DNA from: Streptomyces sp. P3
Lineage (GTDB): Bacteria; Actinomycetota; Actinomycetes; Streptomycetales; Streptomycetaceae
Reading direction: 5' to 3'
DNA: 64,000 nt
Assembly (NCBI RefSeq): GCF_003032475.1
Contig: NZ_CP028369.1
Location: forward strand, 2,170,001-2,234,000
A program made the position numbers and the translations under genes. Shown here piece by piece: positions 8,663-17,313 of this stretch (its first letter is position 1; each line of letters begins with the position of its first letter). The notes under the pieces are model-generated. The model ran no database searches, was not told the DNA's origin, and saw only the letters and a program-made list of their open reading frames with translations.

Positions 8663-10135
8663 TCACTTCTTGTTGCCGATGACTGCCTTCATCACGTCCC
8701 TTGCGATCGGGCCGGCGAGACCGCCGCCGGTGATGTCGCCGCGGTTGGCCGCGCCGTCCTCGACGACGACGGCGACGGCGACCGGCGCGCTGCCGTCGGA
8801 CAGCTTGGCGTACGAGATGAACCAGGCATACGGCTTCTCGCTGTTGTTGAGGCCGTGCTGGGCGGTACCGGTCTTGCCGCCGACCTTCACGCCGTCGATC
8901 TTGGCCTTGCCGCCGGTGCCCTGCGGGTCCTCGACGACGGTCTCCATCATCTGCTGCAGGGCCTGCGCGGTCTTCGCCGAGACGGCCTGGGACAGCTGCT
9001 GGGGCTCCGTGGTGTCCAGGGGGTCCAGGTTCGGGGCCCAGATCTGGTCGACCATGTACGGCTTCATCAGCTTGCCGTCGTTGGCGACCGCCGAGGCGAC
9101 CATGGCCATCTGCAGCGGCGTGGCCCGGTTGGAACCCTGCCCGATGCCGTCCAGCGCGTTCTGCGGGGCGTTGTCCTTGGGGTAGATCGACTCGGCGGCG
9201 CGCACCGGGGTGTCCAGTTCGGCCTCGTTGAAGCCGAACTTGCCCGCCTGCTCGATCATCTTCTCGTTGCCGACGTTGTCGGCCATCTTCGCGAAGACGG
9301 TGTTGCAGGACACCATGAGCGCGTACCGCAGGTTCGCGTTCTTGCACTCGCCGTGCTCGTTGGTGAGCTTGTTCGAGGACTGCGGCAGCTTGAACGGGTC
9401 CGGGGTGTCGGTCTTGTCGTCGATGCTGGCGACCTCGCCGTTCTCCAGCGCCGCGGCGGCCGTGACCACCTTGAACGTGGAACCGGGCGGGTAGGTCTCA
9501 CGCAGCGCCCGGTTGAGCATCGGGTCGTCGGGGTTGTTCTTCTTCTGGACCTTCTTCCACTCCTCGGCGTCCTTGTCGGAGGACCCGGCGAACTTCGAGG
9601 GGTCGTACGACGGAGTGGAGACCAGCGCGAGGATCTTGCCGGTGGACGGCTCGATCGCGGCGACCGCGCCCTTCTTGTCGCCCAGGCCCTGGTAGGCGGC
9701 CTTCTGCGCGGCGGCGTTGAGGGTGGTGACGACGCTGCCGCCCTCCTTCTCCTTGCCCGTGATCATGTCCAGGGTGTTGCGGAAGAAGAGCCGGTCGTCG
9801 TTGCCGCTGAGGATGCCGTCCTCCAGCTTCTCCAGCTGGTTGGCGCCGAAGGCCTGCGAGGAGAACCCGGTGACGGGCGCCCACATCGCGCCGTTGGTCC
9901 AGGTGCGCTTGAACTTGAAGTCGCCGGTCTTGTTCTCCACCGACCCTGTGATGGCCTTGCCGCCGACGATGATGTCGCCGCGCGGAGTGGCGTAGCGGGC
10001 GATGTTGACGCGGCGGTTCTCGTCGTCGTCCGCCAGGCTGCCGGCCTTCACGTACTGGAGGTAGTTGTCGCGGAGGAGCAGGGCGAGGACCAGGAGACCG
10101 CAGAAGAGCGCGATCCGGCGCACGGGCTTGTTCAT
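8663..10135 (-). CDS. pbpA: Class B penicillin-binding protein (PbpA)
   Basis: Peptidoglycan transpeptidase that partners with the SEDS protein encoded upstream. The 490-residue product has an N-terminal membrane anchor (about residues 8-22), an extracellular dimerisation/pedestal region, and a transpeptidase domain with SxxK in GSTFK (Ser about 219), SCN (in MVSCNTVFA) and KTG (GKTGTAQ). The real start is ATG 10135; the frame is open further upstream but that part is out of frame with rodA coding and lacks homology features. The ATG overlaps the rodA stop (ATGA), implying translational coupling of the transpeptidase with its glycosyltransferase. Confidence 0.94.
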   Translation of the reverse strand: MNKPVRRIALFCGLLVLALLLRDNYLQYVKAGSLADDDENRRVNIARYATPRGDIIVGGKAITGSVENKTGDFKFKRTWTNGAMWAPVTGFSSQAFGANQLEKLEDGILSGNDDRLFFRNTLDMITGKEKEGGSVVTTLNAAAQKAAYQGLGDKKGAVAAIEPSTGKILALVSTPSYDPSKFAGSSDKDAEEWKKVQKKNNPDDPMLNRALRETYPPGSTFKVVTAAAALENGEVASIDDKTDTPDPFKLPQSSNKLTNEHGECKNANLRYALMVSCNTVFAKMADNVGNEKMIEQAGKFGFNEAELDTPVRAAESIYPKDNAPQNALDGIGQGSNRATPLQMAMVASAVANDGKLMKPYMVDQIWAPNLDPLDTTEPQQLSQAVSAKTAQALQQMMETVVEDPQGTGGKAKIDGVKVGGKTGTAQHGLNNSEKPYAWFISYAKLSDGSAPVAVAVVVEDGAANRGDITGGGLAGPIARDVMKAVIGNKK

Positions 10136-11583
10136 GACGGGCGGACCACCTGGGTCATCTCGGCGTCGGGGGTGGAGGCGGGAACAGGGGCCGGTCGGCG
10201 TGCGGTGTCGCTGATGCGCAGCAGAATGCCGACCAGCGCCCAGTTGGCGATGACGGAAGAACCGCCGTACGCGACGAACGGCAGCGTCATGCCGGTCAGC
10301 GGAATGAGACCCATGACTCCGCCGGCCACGACGAAGACCTGGAGGGCGAAGGCACCGGAAAGGCCCACGGCGAGCAGTTTGCCGAACGGATCGCGGGCGG
10401 CGAGGGCTGTTCGCACACCGCGCTCCACGATCAGACCGTAGAGCAGCAGGATGGCCATGACGCCGGCCAGGCCGAGTTCCTCGCCGAAGGTGGCGAGGAT
10501 GAAGTCGGAGTTGGCGGCGAAGCCGATGAGATCGGAGTTGCCCTGGCCGAGTCCCGTGCCGAGGGTGCCGCCGGAGCCGAACGCCCACAGGGCCTGCATC
10601 GCCTGCTCGGAGTGGATGACGCCGTCCTTGGTCCCGGCGCGGCTGAGCAGGTACTCCCCCATCGGGTCCAGCCAGGCCTGCACACGCGTCTGGATGTGCG
10701 GTTCGAAACTCGCCACACCGACGGCGCCGACCGCCGACATCATCAGGCCGAAGACGATCCAGCTGGTCCGTTCGGTGGCGACGTACAGCATGATGACGAA
10801 CATTCCGAAGAACAGCAGCGACGTACCGAGGTCCGTCTCGAACACCAGGATGAGGATCGAGATCATCCAGATGACGACGATCGGGCCGAGGTCCCGGCCA
10901 CGTGGCAGATACAGGCCCATGAAGCGTCGGCTGGCCAGGGCGAGGGCGTCTCTCTTGACCATGAGATAGCCGGCGAAGAACACCGCGAGAGCGATCTTCG
11001 CGAACTCGCCGGGCTGGACCGTGCCCAGTCCGGGGATGCTGATCCAGATCTTGGCACCGTAGATGTTCGCGCCGAGGCCCGGTACGAGCGGAAGGATCAG
11101 CAGGAGCAGCGCGCCGGCCATGGAGATGTAGGTGTAGCGCTGCAGGACGCGGTGGTCCTTGAGGAAGATCAGTACGGCTACCAGCAGGGCGACGCCCATC
11201 GCGGAGTACAGCAGCTGGCGCGGCGCGGCCTCGACATAGGCCTTGCTCTGCTGAAGCCGCTTCGACTGGTCGAGCCGCCAGATGACGACCAGACCGATGC
11301 CGTTCAGCAGCGTCGCCAACGGCAGCAGCAGCGGGTCGGCGTACGGCGCGAACTTGCGGACGGCGAGGTGCGCGACGCCGGCCAGCAGACCGAGTCCGAG
11401 CCCGTAGCTCAGCAGCCCGGACGGCACCTGCTCGTTGATCGCCAGGCCCACGTTGGCATAGGCGAACACCGGGATGAGGACGGCGAACACCAGCAGCGCG
11501 AGCTCGGTGTTGCGCCGGCTCGGCGTGCCGATCGAGCCGATCGTGGACGTGTGGTGCGTCGGCGAGTTGGTAGTACTGCTCAT
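10132..11583 (-). CDS. rodA: SEDS-family peptidoglycan glycosyltransferase (FtsW/RodA/SpoVE)
   Basis: Polytopic polymerase of lipid II for wall elongation or sporulation septa. The 483 residues contain a short N-terminus, about ten to twelve membrane segments, the conserved block after the large loop (ALWAFGSGGTLGTGLGQGN), and the C-terminal GMTLPFVAYGGSS signature of the family. It is coupled to pbpA by a 4-base overlap and follows pstP by 27 bases. The mycobacterial counterpart is called RodA; several SEDS paralogues exist in Streptomyces, so the exact paralogue name is uncertain. Confidence 0.93.
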   Translation of the reverse strand: MSSTTNSPTHHTSTIGSIGTPSRRNTELALLVFAVLIPVFAYANVGLAINEQVPSGLLSYGLGLGLLAGVAHLAVRKFAPYADPLLLPLATLLNGIGLVVIWRLDQSKRLQQSKAYVEAAPRQLLYSAMGVALLVAVLIFLKDHRVLQRYTYISMAGALLLLILPLVPGLGANIYGAKIWISIPGLGTVQPGEFAKIALAVFFAGYLMVKRDALALASRRFMGLYLPRGRDLGPIVVIWMISILILVFETDLGTSLLFFGMFVIMLYVATERTSWIVFGLMMSAVGAVGVASFEPHIQTRVQAWLDPMGEYLLSRAGTKDGVIHSEQAMQALWAFGSGGTLGTGLGQGNSDLIGFAANSDFILATFGEELGLAGVMAILLLYGLIVERGVRTALAARDPFGKLLAVGLSGAFALQVFVVAGGVMGLIPLTGMTLPFVAYGGSSVIANWALVGILLRISDTARRPAPVPASTPDAEMTQVVRPS

Positions 11584-11610
11584 CGTGTGACGGGGCCTCT
11601 CACGGCTTGC

Positions 11611-13155
11611 CTACTGCTCACCGCACCGCGAGACGACCTTCTGCTCCTCCTCCGAAAGGCTCGGACCGGGGGTGGGAGTGGGGGTCGCGGGTGCGGACGG
11701 GGACGCGGTTGCCGAGGGGCTCGGCGATGCCTTGGACGTGAGGGAGACGGTGGTGGTTCCCGAGGCGGTGCCCCCCTGGCCCTCGGCGGTCTTGGAACCG
11801 GTCGACGAACCGGTCTTGGAACTGGTCTTCGAAGCGGTGGCGCCCGCCTGCTTCTTGCACGCGGAAGCCTGCACGGCCAGCTCGTCGATCTTCTTCTGGG
11901 CGTTCGGGAGACTGCCCTCGGCGATCGTCGCCTCGACCAGCTTCTGCTGGTACTGCGGGAGGTACTTGAGTTCGATCTCGGGGTGGTCCTTCTCCATCTT
12001 CGACAACGACACCCACGCCAGATCCTGGCTGATTCCCCGGTACAGGGCGACGTGCTCGCCGCTGGTGCCGACGTAGTACTGCGTCTGCGTCCAGCGGTAG
12101 CCGCCGTACAGGCCGCCGCCGATGACGGCGAGCGCGAGCACCCCGTAGAAGGATCTCTTCAGCCACCGGCGGCCCTTGCGCGGCTTGACGAAGTCGTCGT
12201 CGGTGTAGTCGCCGAAGCCGTCGGTGGGGATGAAGCCCGTGATGTCGCCGCCGGAGCCGGGCGGGCCGAACTGGCCGCCCCCGCCGTGGCCCTGCTGCCT
12301 GCGGCCGAGCCCCGAGGCGCGGCCTGCCGGGGTCTGCATGATGCCGTTGTCGTGCAGCTGGAGCTGGTTCTCGGCGACCGCGCCGACCACGACCGGGGTG
12401 TCGGACAGCTGCCCGGCGAGCGTGTCCCCGGTGTCCAGGTCGAGCACGTCGGCGACGATCACGGTGATGTTGTCGGGGCCGCCGCCGCGCAGCGCGAGCT
12501 GGATCAGCTCCTGCACGGTCTCCTGTGGGCCCTGATAGCTGGCGAGGGTTTCCTCGAGCGTCTGGTGGGACACCACGCCGGACAGGCCGTCGGAGCAGAT
12601 CAGATAGCGGTCGCCGGCCCGCACCTCGCGGATCGACAGGTCCGGCTCCACGTGCTCACCGCTGCCCAGCGCCCGCATCAGCAGCGACCGCTGGGGGTGG
12701 GTGGTGGCCTCCTCCTCCGTGATGCGGCCCTCGTCGACCAGGCGCTGCACCCAGGTGTGGTCCTGCGTGATCTGCGTCAGTACGCCGTCCCGCAGCAGGT
12801 ACGCGCGCGAGTCGCCGACGTGGACGAGACCCAGACGCTGCCCGGTCCACAGCAGGGCGGTCAGGGTGGTGCCCATGCCCTCGAGTTGCGGGTCCTCCTC
12901 GACCAGCGAGCGCAGCTGGTCGTTGGCCCGCTGGACGGCCGTGCCGAGCGAGGTCAGGACGTCGGAGCCGGGCACGTCGTCGTCGAGGGCGACGATCGTG
13001 GAGATGGCCTCCGAGGAGGCGACCTCACCGGCGGCGGCGCCGCCCATGCCGTCGGCGATGGCGAGCAGGCGTGGACCGGCGTAACCGGAGTCCTCGTTGC
13101 CCTCCCGGATCATGCCCTTGTGCGATCCGGCGGCGAAACGCAGTGACAGACTCAT
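11611..13155 (-). CDS. pstP: PP2C-family Ser/Thr protein phosphatase (PstP-like)
   Basis: Membrane-bound metal-dependent phosphatase that reverses PknB-type phosphorylation. The 514 residues hold the PP2C domain (about 1-240) with metal ligands in GNEDSG and DGMGG, then ICSDGLSG and GGPDNITVIVADV. A linker, one membrane helix (about 330-350), and an extracellular Cys-containing domain ending in a Ser/Thr/Pro-rich tail follow. ATG 13155, preceded by GAGG, begins MSLSLRFAAGSHKG, the usual start of the domain; an in-frame start at 13212 would add 19 residues. It sits between fhaB and rodA in the same operon. Confidence 0.94.
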   Translation of the reverse strand: MSLSLRFAAGSHKGMIREGNEDSGYAGPRLLAIADGMGGAAAGEVASSEAISTIVALDDDVPGSDVLTSLGTAVQRANDQLRSLVEEDPQLEGMGTTLTALLWTGQRLGLVHVGDSRAYLLRDGVLTQITQDHTWVQRLVDEGRITEEEATTHPQRSLLMRALGSGEHVEPDLSIREVRAGDRYLICSDGLSGVVSHQTLEETLASYQGPQETVQELIQLALRGGGPDNITVIVADVLDLDTGDTLAGQLSDTPVVVGAVAENQLQLHDNGIMQTPAGRASGLGRRQQGHGGGGQFGPPGSGGDITGFIPTDGFGDYTDDDFVKPRKGRRWLKRSFYGVLALAVIGGGLYGGYRWTQTQYYVGTSGEHVALYRGISQDLAWVSLSKMEKDHPEIELKYLPQYQQKLVEATIAEGSLPNAQKKIDELAVQASACKKQAGATASKTSSKTGSSTGSKTAEGQGGTASGTTTVSLTSKASPSPSATASPSAPATPTPTPGPSLSEEEQKVVSRCGEQ

Positions 13156-13295
13156 GCGCACCTCGCCCGTCGGCTCCGGGTACAGCCGGTCGTGTCGAGC
13201 CACACTGCCCACCCTCCGGTCGGGAGCACACCGGGGCCCTGAGTGCCGGCCGCCGCCGTGTGCTCGCTCCGCTCGCGCTCACTCATGATGCAGCA

Positions 13296-13814
13296 CTACT
13301 TCCGAAGCTCGATGACGGTCTTGCCGATACGGATCGGCGCGCCCAGCGGAATCGGTGTGGGAGTCGTCAGCCGAGATCGGTCGAGGTACGTGCCGTTGGT
13401 GGAGCCCAGGTCCTCGACGATCCACTGGCCGTCGCGGTCCGGATAGATCCTGGCATGGCGGCTGGAGGCGTAGTCGTCGTCCAGCACGATCGTGCTGTCG
13501 TGCGCCCGGCCCAGCGTGATGGTCTGGCCCTGGAGCGCGACGGTCGTGCCGGTGAGGATGCCCTCGGACACGACCAGCTTCGTCGGTGCGTTGCGGCGCG
13601 TGCGGCCCGCGGCGGCGGGCTGCTGGCGCTGCTGCGGTGGCGCCTGCTGGCGCTGGGCCTGCTGTTGCGCCCGCCCGGCCTCCCGGCGCGCACCGCGCTG
13701 GGTGACACGCGTACCGAACAGGTCGCTGCGGATGACCTGCACGGCCACGATCACGAACAGCCACAGTACGGCCAGGAAACCCAGCCGCATGACCGTGAGG
13801 GTCAGCTCTGACAT
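13296..13814 (-). CDS. fhaB: FHA-domain protein FhaB (FipA-like)
   Basis: Phosphothreonine-binding adaptor that links Ser/Thr kinases to division proteins. The 172 residues contain an N-terminal membrane helix (about 8-28), a Gln/Arg/Ala-rich linker, and a C-terminal FHA domain with the key GR (LGRAHDS), SSRHA and GSTNGT motifs. ATG 13814 follows a GGGG-type site. It lies 10 bases downstream of fhaA and 140 bases upstream of pstP, in the usual actinobacterial order. Confidence 0.94.
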   Translation of the reverse strand: MSELTLTVMRLGFLAVLWLFVIVAVQVIRSDLFGTRVTQRGARREAGRAQQQAQRQQAPPQQRQQPAAAGRTRRNAPTKLVVSEGILTGTTVALQGQTITLGRAHDSTIVLDDDYASSRHARIYPDRDGQWIVEDLGSTNGTYLDRSRLTTPTPIPLGAPIRIGKTVIELRK

Positions 13815-13824
13815 TGCCCCCGCT

Positions 13825-14712
13825 TCACCCTTCGGCTTGCCGGTAAATGATGGTGGTGCTGCCCACGACGATCCGCGAGCCGTCGCGGAGCGTAGCGCGG
13901 GTGGTGTGCTGCCCGTCCACCACGATGCCGTTGGTGGAGCCGAGATCCTGGATCGTCGAGGGCGAACCGGTCCGGATCTCGCAGTGCCTGCGGGAGACGC
14001 CGGGGTCGTCGATCCGCACGTCGGCCTCGGTACTGCGGCCCAGCACGAGCGTCGCGCGGGAGATCTGGTGGCGTGCGCCGTTGATCTCGATCCAGTGGCG
14101 GGTGCGTGACCCGGGCTGCGGAGCCCCGGCCAGACCGCCGCCTGCCGCGCCGGGACGCTGTGCGCCCGCGGCGGGCGGGTAGCCGTAGCCGCCGGGACGG
14201 GCGCCGGGAGCGCCGGGCGGCGGTGCGGAGGGCATCGGCGGAGCGCCTGCCGCGCCCGCGCCGGGATAGGCGGCGCCACCCGGTCCGCCGGAGCGCTGCC
14301 TGCCGCCGGCACCCGGCTGTTCCGGCGCCTGGCTGCTGGAGGAGGCGAGTGTACGGCTGCGCACCCGGTACAGACCCGTGTCGAGGTCGTCCGCCTTCTC
14401 CAGGTTGACCTTGATCGGTCCCATGAAGGTGTAGCGCTGCTGCTTGGCGTAGTCGCGCACCATGCCGGCCAGTTCGTCGCCGAGCTGGCCGGAGTAGGGG
14501 CTGAGCCGCTCGTAGTCCGGCGTGCTCAGCTCCACGATGAAGTCGTTGGGGACGACCGTGCGGTCGCGGTTCCAGATCGTGGCGTTGTTGTCGCACTCAC
14601 GCTGGAGCGCGCCGGCGATCTCGACGGGCTGGACCTCGGACTTGAAGACCTTGGCGAAGGTGCCGTTGACCAGACCCTCGAGACGCTGCTCGAACTTCTT
14701 CAGAACTCCCAT
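13825..14712 (-). CDS. fhaA: FHA-domain protein FhaA with DUF3662 domain
   Basis: Kinase-substrate adaptor; in mycobacteria FhaA binds phosphorylated MviN/MurJ and tunes peptidoglycan synthesis. The 295 residues comprise the N-terminal DUF3662 domain (about 1-115, MGVLKKFEQRLEGLVNGTFA start), a Gly/Pro/Ala-rich linker, and a C-terminal FHA domain with LGRSTEAD, SRRHCEI and GSTNGIV. ATG 14712 has the site GGAGG a few bases upstream. It is the first gene of the minus-strand operon; the promoter must lie in 14713-15160. Confidence 0.95.
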   Translation of the reverse strand: MGVLKKFEQRLEGLVNGTFAKVFKSEVQPVEIAGALQRECDNNATIWNRDRTVVPNDFIVELSTPDYERLSPYSGQLGDELAGMVRDYAKQQRYTFMGPIKVNLEKADDLDTGLYRVRSRTLASSSSQAPEQPGAGGRQRSGGPGGAAYPGAGAAGAPPMPSAPPPGAPGARPGGYGYPPAAGAQRPGAAGGGLAGAPQPGSRTRHWIEINGARHQISRATLVLGRSTEADVRIDDPGVSRRHCEIRTGSPSTIQDLGSTNGIVVDGQHTTRATLRDGSRIVVGSTTIIYRQAEG

Positions 14713-15160
14713 GGGGCACCTCCTCCGTCGTGGCTGCTGTCCCGTGCCGTGCTGCTTGCCTGGTGCTGCTTACCTGTACTGCTTACTGATCGTATCCACG
14801 CGCCGGTGAATCGGCTGGTTCCCCCTGTCGGCCCCGTCGACCGGTGTCGACGGCCCGCTTCCGCGCCTGCTGCACATGCTCGCTTCTGCCCAGGATCGTA
14901 GAGGCGGCCCGGGACCAGTGTCCCGCACCTGGCTGTGCTCCTCGTCCTGCTCCTGGGGAGACGGCCGCCATAGGTACGAGGTTGATACGTGAACCAGTCC
15001 TTGCGGAGACGTACGGGGACGCAGGGGGTCGCCCGGCGGCCTCCCACCTGCTCCCTGCCCGCCCGGAAGGGATGTGAACGCACCCTGGCGCGCGTGCTAA
15101 TGTTCTGCATGTCGGAAGGCGACAGGCCGCAAAGCCCACAAGCCCGAAGACACACCCAAT
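14713..15160. other. Non-coding region upstream of fhaA and tRNA-Leu
   Basis: This 448-base gap separates the divergent fhaA operon and tRNA-Leu. It must hold both promoters. I see no convincing coding frame, and no -35/-10 pair good enough to call; small open frames here overlap on both strands and have no recognisable product. A tract of lower G+C (15090-15155) immediately precedes the tRNA. Confidence 0.5.
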
Positions 15161-15247
15161 GCGCGGGTGGCGGAATAGGCAGACGCGCTGGATTCAGGTT
15201 CCAGTGCCCGCAAGGGCGTGGGGGTTCAACTCCCCCCTCGCGCACCA
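15161..15247 (+). tRNA. tRNA-Leu (CAG anticodon)
   Basis: An 87-base class II tRNA. The acceptor arm GCGCGGG pairs with CTCGCGC (one G-T), followed by encoded discriminator A and CCA. The anticodon arm is CTGGA-TTCAGGT-TCCAG, giving anticodon CAG for CUG, the main leucine codon here. A long variable arm (TGCCCGCAAGGGCGT) and the T-arm GGGGGTTCAACTCCCCC fit leucine. A strong hairpin follows directly. Confidence 0.97.
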
Positions 15248-15250
15248 GCT

Positions 15251-15285
15251 GAAAGTCCCGCAGGTCTCAGACCTGCGGGACTTTC
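15251..15285 (+). terminator. Terminator of tRNA-Leu
   Basis: A 16-bp perfect stem (GAAAGTCCCGCAGGTC at 15251-15266 with 15270-15285) and a 3-base loop begins 4 bases after the tRNA CCA. The stem starts in GAAAG and ends in CTTTC followed by GCGTTTCT, which is consistent with intrinsic termination. Confidence 0.85.
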
Positions 15286-15469
15286 GCGTTTCTCCGGCCC
15301 GGGCGGTTGTGAGAGTGAGGCCGGAGACTGTGGGTCAGTCAGTGGCCGCTCACCGTGTGTGATGAACGTCTCAGGGGTGGGACGGGTGGGGGTGTGGGGC
15401 GGGAGCTCGCTCCGCCGGCCCTCGAAGGTCTCCGGAAACTCCTTGCGGTCGCGGACAGGGCGCGGAGAG

Positions 15470-15485
15470 TGTTTCACGTGAAACA
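15470..15485. other. parS: parS centromere-like site
   Basis: The 16-bp palindrome TGTTTCACGTGAAACA is a perfect ParB-binding parS site of the Streptomyces type. Such sites cluster around oriC, where ParB nucleates the segregation complex. It lies in non-coding DNA 45 bases upstream of the first of two DnaA boxes. Confidence 0.95.
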
Positions 15486-15529
15486 TGCCGGTTGTCGGCG
15501 GGTGCCCCCGGGAGTCCGTCACGAGGGAG

Positions 15530-15556
15530 TTGTCCACATTCTCGAAGTTGTCCACA
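15530..15556 (+). other. Two tandem DnaA boxes
   Basis: Two perfect copies of TTGTCCACA, the Streptomyces-preferred DnaA box, lie at 15530-15538 and 15548-15556 in the same orientation with start-to-start spacing of 18 bases. They follow the parS site and precede the DUF2252 gene, whose start is at 15664. The region 15286-15663 (378 bases) shows no credible gene; open frames across it have no recognisable product. Confidence 0.85.
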
Positions 15557-15663
15557 AGGTATGACGGCTTTCGGCCAGCGGCTGTACGGTCTGCACAAGT
15601 TGATGTTCGCTTCGTCGGGCTCGTCACAGAGCTGCTGGGCGTATGGGTGCGGGGGAGGCGGTC

Positions 15664-17202
15664 ATGATGACCGGGACCGGTGGAGCAGAGACCGGAACGA
15701 GCGGGACAAGCGGCATGACCGGGACAAGCGGCGTGACCGGAACGAGCGGCGTGACCGGAACGAGTGAAACGGTCGGGGCGCGCCGGATTCCCCGGGTGCG
15801 CGGGTTCGCCGAACGGGCCGGTGAGGGGAGAGGTGAGTGCTCCGCCGCGGGGTCCGGCGAGGCGGAAAGTCCCAAAGCGTCGGGCAGGGCACTGCGTGAC
15901 GTGGTGCCGCGGTCGGCGCACGCCGGGCTCGACCTGGACGCCGGCCGGCCGGACGCGGTGGCCGCGGTCGAGGAGTCCAACCGGGGCCGCATTCCCGACC
16001 TGACACCCATAAGGGTCGGCCGGATGGCCGCCACACCGTTCGCGTTCCTGCGGGGCTCCGCCGGACTCATGGCGTACGACCTGGCCCGCACCCCTATGAC
16101 CGGGATCCGCGCCCAGATCTGCGGTGACGCCCACGCCGCCAACTTCGGTCTGTACGGCGACGCGCGAGGCGGACTGGTCATCGACCTGAACGACTTCGAC
16201 GAGACCGTCGACGGCCCCTGGGAGTGGGACCTCAAGCGCCTCGCCACCTCCCTCGTACTGGCGGGTCGCGAAGCCGGCGCGGACGAGGACACTTGCCGCA
16301 GGGCGGCGCACGGCGCGGCCGGTTCCTACCGCCGCACCATGAGGCTCCTGGCCAAGCTGCCCGTGCTGGACGCCTGGAACGCCATCGCCGACGAAGAGCT
16401 CGTCTCCCACGCCGATGCCCATGACCTGTTGGGCACCCTGGAACGGGTGTCGGAGAAGGCGCGGGCCAACACCAGCGGGCGGTTCGCGGCGAAGTCGACC
16501 GAACCGACGGAGGACGGCGGCCGGCGCTTCGTCGACGCGGTGCCGGTGCTGCGCCGGGTTCCGGACACCGAGGCCGCGGCGGTGGCCGCGTCCCTGGAGC
16601 ACTACCTGACCACCCTGTCCGAGGACCGCCATCCTCTCCTCGCCCGTCACTCGATCCACGACGTGGCCTTCCGCATCGTGGGCACGGGCAGTGTGGGGAC
16701 GAGGTCCTACGTGGTGCTGCTGCTCGATCATCGCGGTGAGCCACTGGTCCTCCAGGTGAAGGAGGCCCGCCCTTCGGCGCTCGTCCCGCACCTGCGGACC
16801 GCCGGTTTCGAGACACCGGAGGTGGACCATGAGGGCCGCCGGGTGGTGATCGGCCAGAAGCGCATGCAGGTCGTCAGCGATGTCCTGCTGGGCTGGACGA
16901 CCGTCGAGGAACGCCCCTTCCAGGTAAGGCAGTTCCGCAACCGCAAGGGGAGCGTGGACCCGGCCGCCCTCGCCGCCGACCAGATCGACGACTACGGCCG
17001 CATGACCGGCGCGCTGCTGGCCCGCGCCCACTCCCACAGTGCCGACCCGCGCGTCGTCGCCGGCTACTGCGGCAAGAACGAGGAGCTGGACGAGGCGATC
17101 GCCGCGTTCGCCGTCGCCTACGCCGACCGCACCGAGGCGGACCACACGGACCTCGTCGCGGCGGTACGGGCGGGGCGGATCGCAGCCGAGACGGGGGTGT
17201 GA
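15664..17202 (+). CDS. DUF2252 domain protein
   Basis: DUF2252 proteins resemble aminoglycoside phosphotransferase/kinase folds; the substrate is unknown. From ATG 15664 (GGGGGAGG site 7-14 bases upstream) the product has 512 residues. The first about 30 residues are repeats of GTSG/VTGTSG encoded by degenerate 18-base tandem repeats, an unusual low-complexity leader. The core includes FLRGSAGLMAYDL, QICGDAHAANFG, DLNDFDETVDGPWEWDLKRLATS (the probable metal/catalytic segment) and VLQVKEARPSAL. An ATG at 15643 is possible but has no good ribosome site. It stands alone downstream of the parS/DnaA-box region. Confidence 0.85.
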   Translation: MMTGTGGAETGTSGTSGMTGTSGVTGTSGVTGTSETVGARRIPRVRGFAERAGEGRGECSAAGSGEAESPKASGRALRDVVPRSAHAGLDLDAGRPDAVAAVEESNRGRIPDLTPIRVGRMAATPFAFLRGSAGLMAYDLARTPMTGIRAQICGDAHAANFGLYGDARGGLVIDLNDFDETVDGPWEWDLKRLATSLVLAGREAGADEDTCRRAAHGAAGSYRRTMRLLAKLPVLDAWNAIADEELVSHADAHDLLGTLERVSEKARANTSGRFAAKSTEPTEDGGRRFVDAVPVLRRVPDTEAAAVAASLEHYLTTLSEDRHPLLARHSIHDVAFRIVGTGSVGTRSYVVLLLDHRGEPLVLQVKEARPSALVPHLRTAGFETPEVDHEGRRVVIGQKRMQVVSDVLLGWTTVEERPFQVRQFRNRKGSVDPAALAADQIDDYGRMTGALLARAHSHSADPRVVAGYCGKNEELDEAIAAFAVAYADRTEADHTDLVAAVRAGRIAAETGV

Positions 17203-17313
17203 CACCGCACGGCACGGTGGGGTGCGGTGGAGGGAGATTTCCCGGAGGCCGGCGGCGGTCCTTCGTGGGCGGTGTGCGCCGACGGTTCGTGGGGCTTGGC
17301 CTAGGCTGGTCGG

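Noticed and set aside
10612..13146. 844-codon open frame on the plus strand opposite rodA and pstP
   Set aside because: Shadow of two well-supported minus-strand genes; no recognisable motifs.
15355..15564. 69-residue open frame across parS and DnaA boxes
   Set aside because: No ribosome site, no recognisable sequence, and the region is better explained by the two DNA-binding site types.
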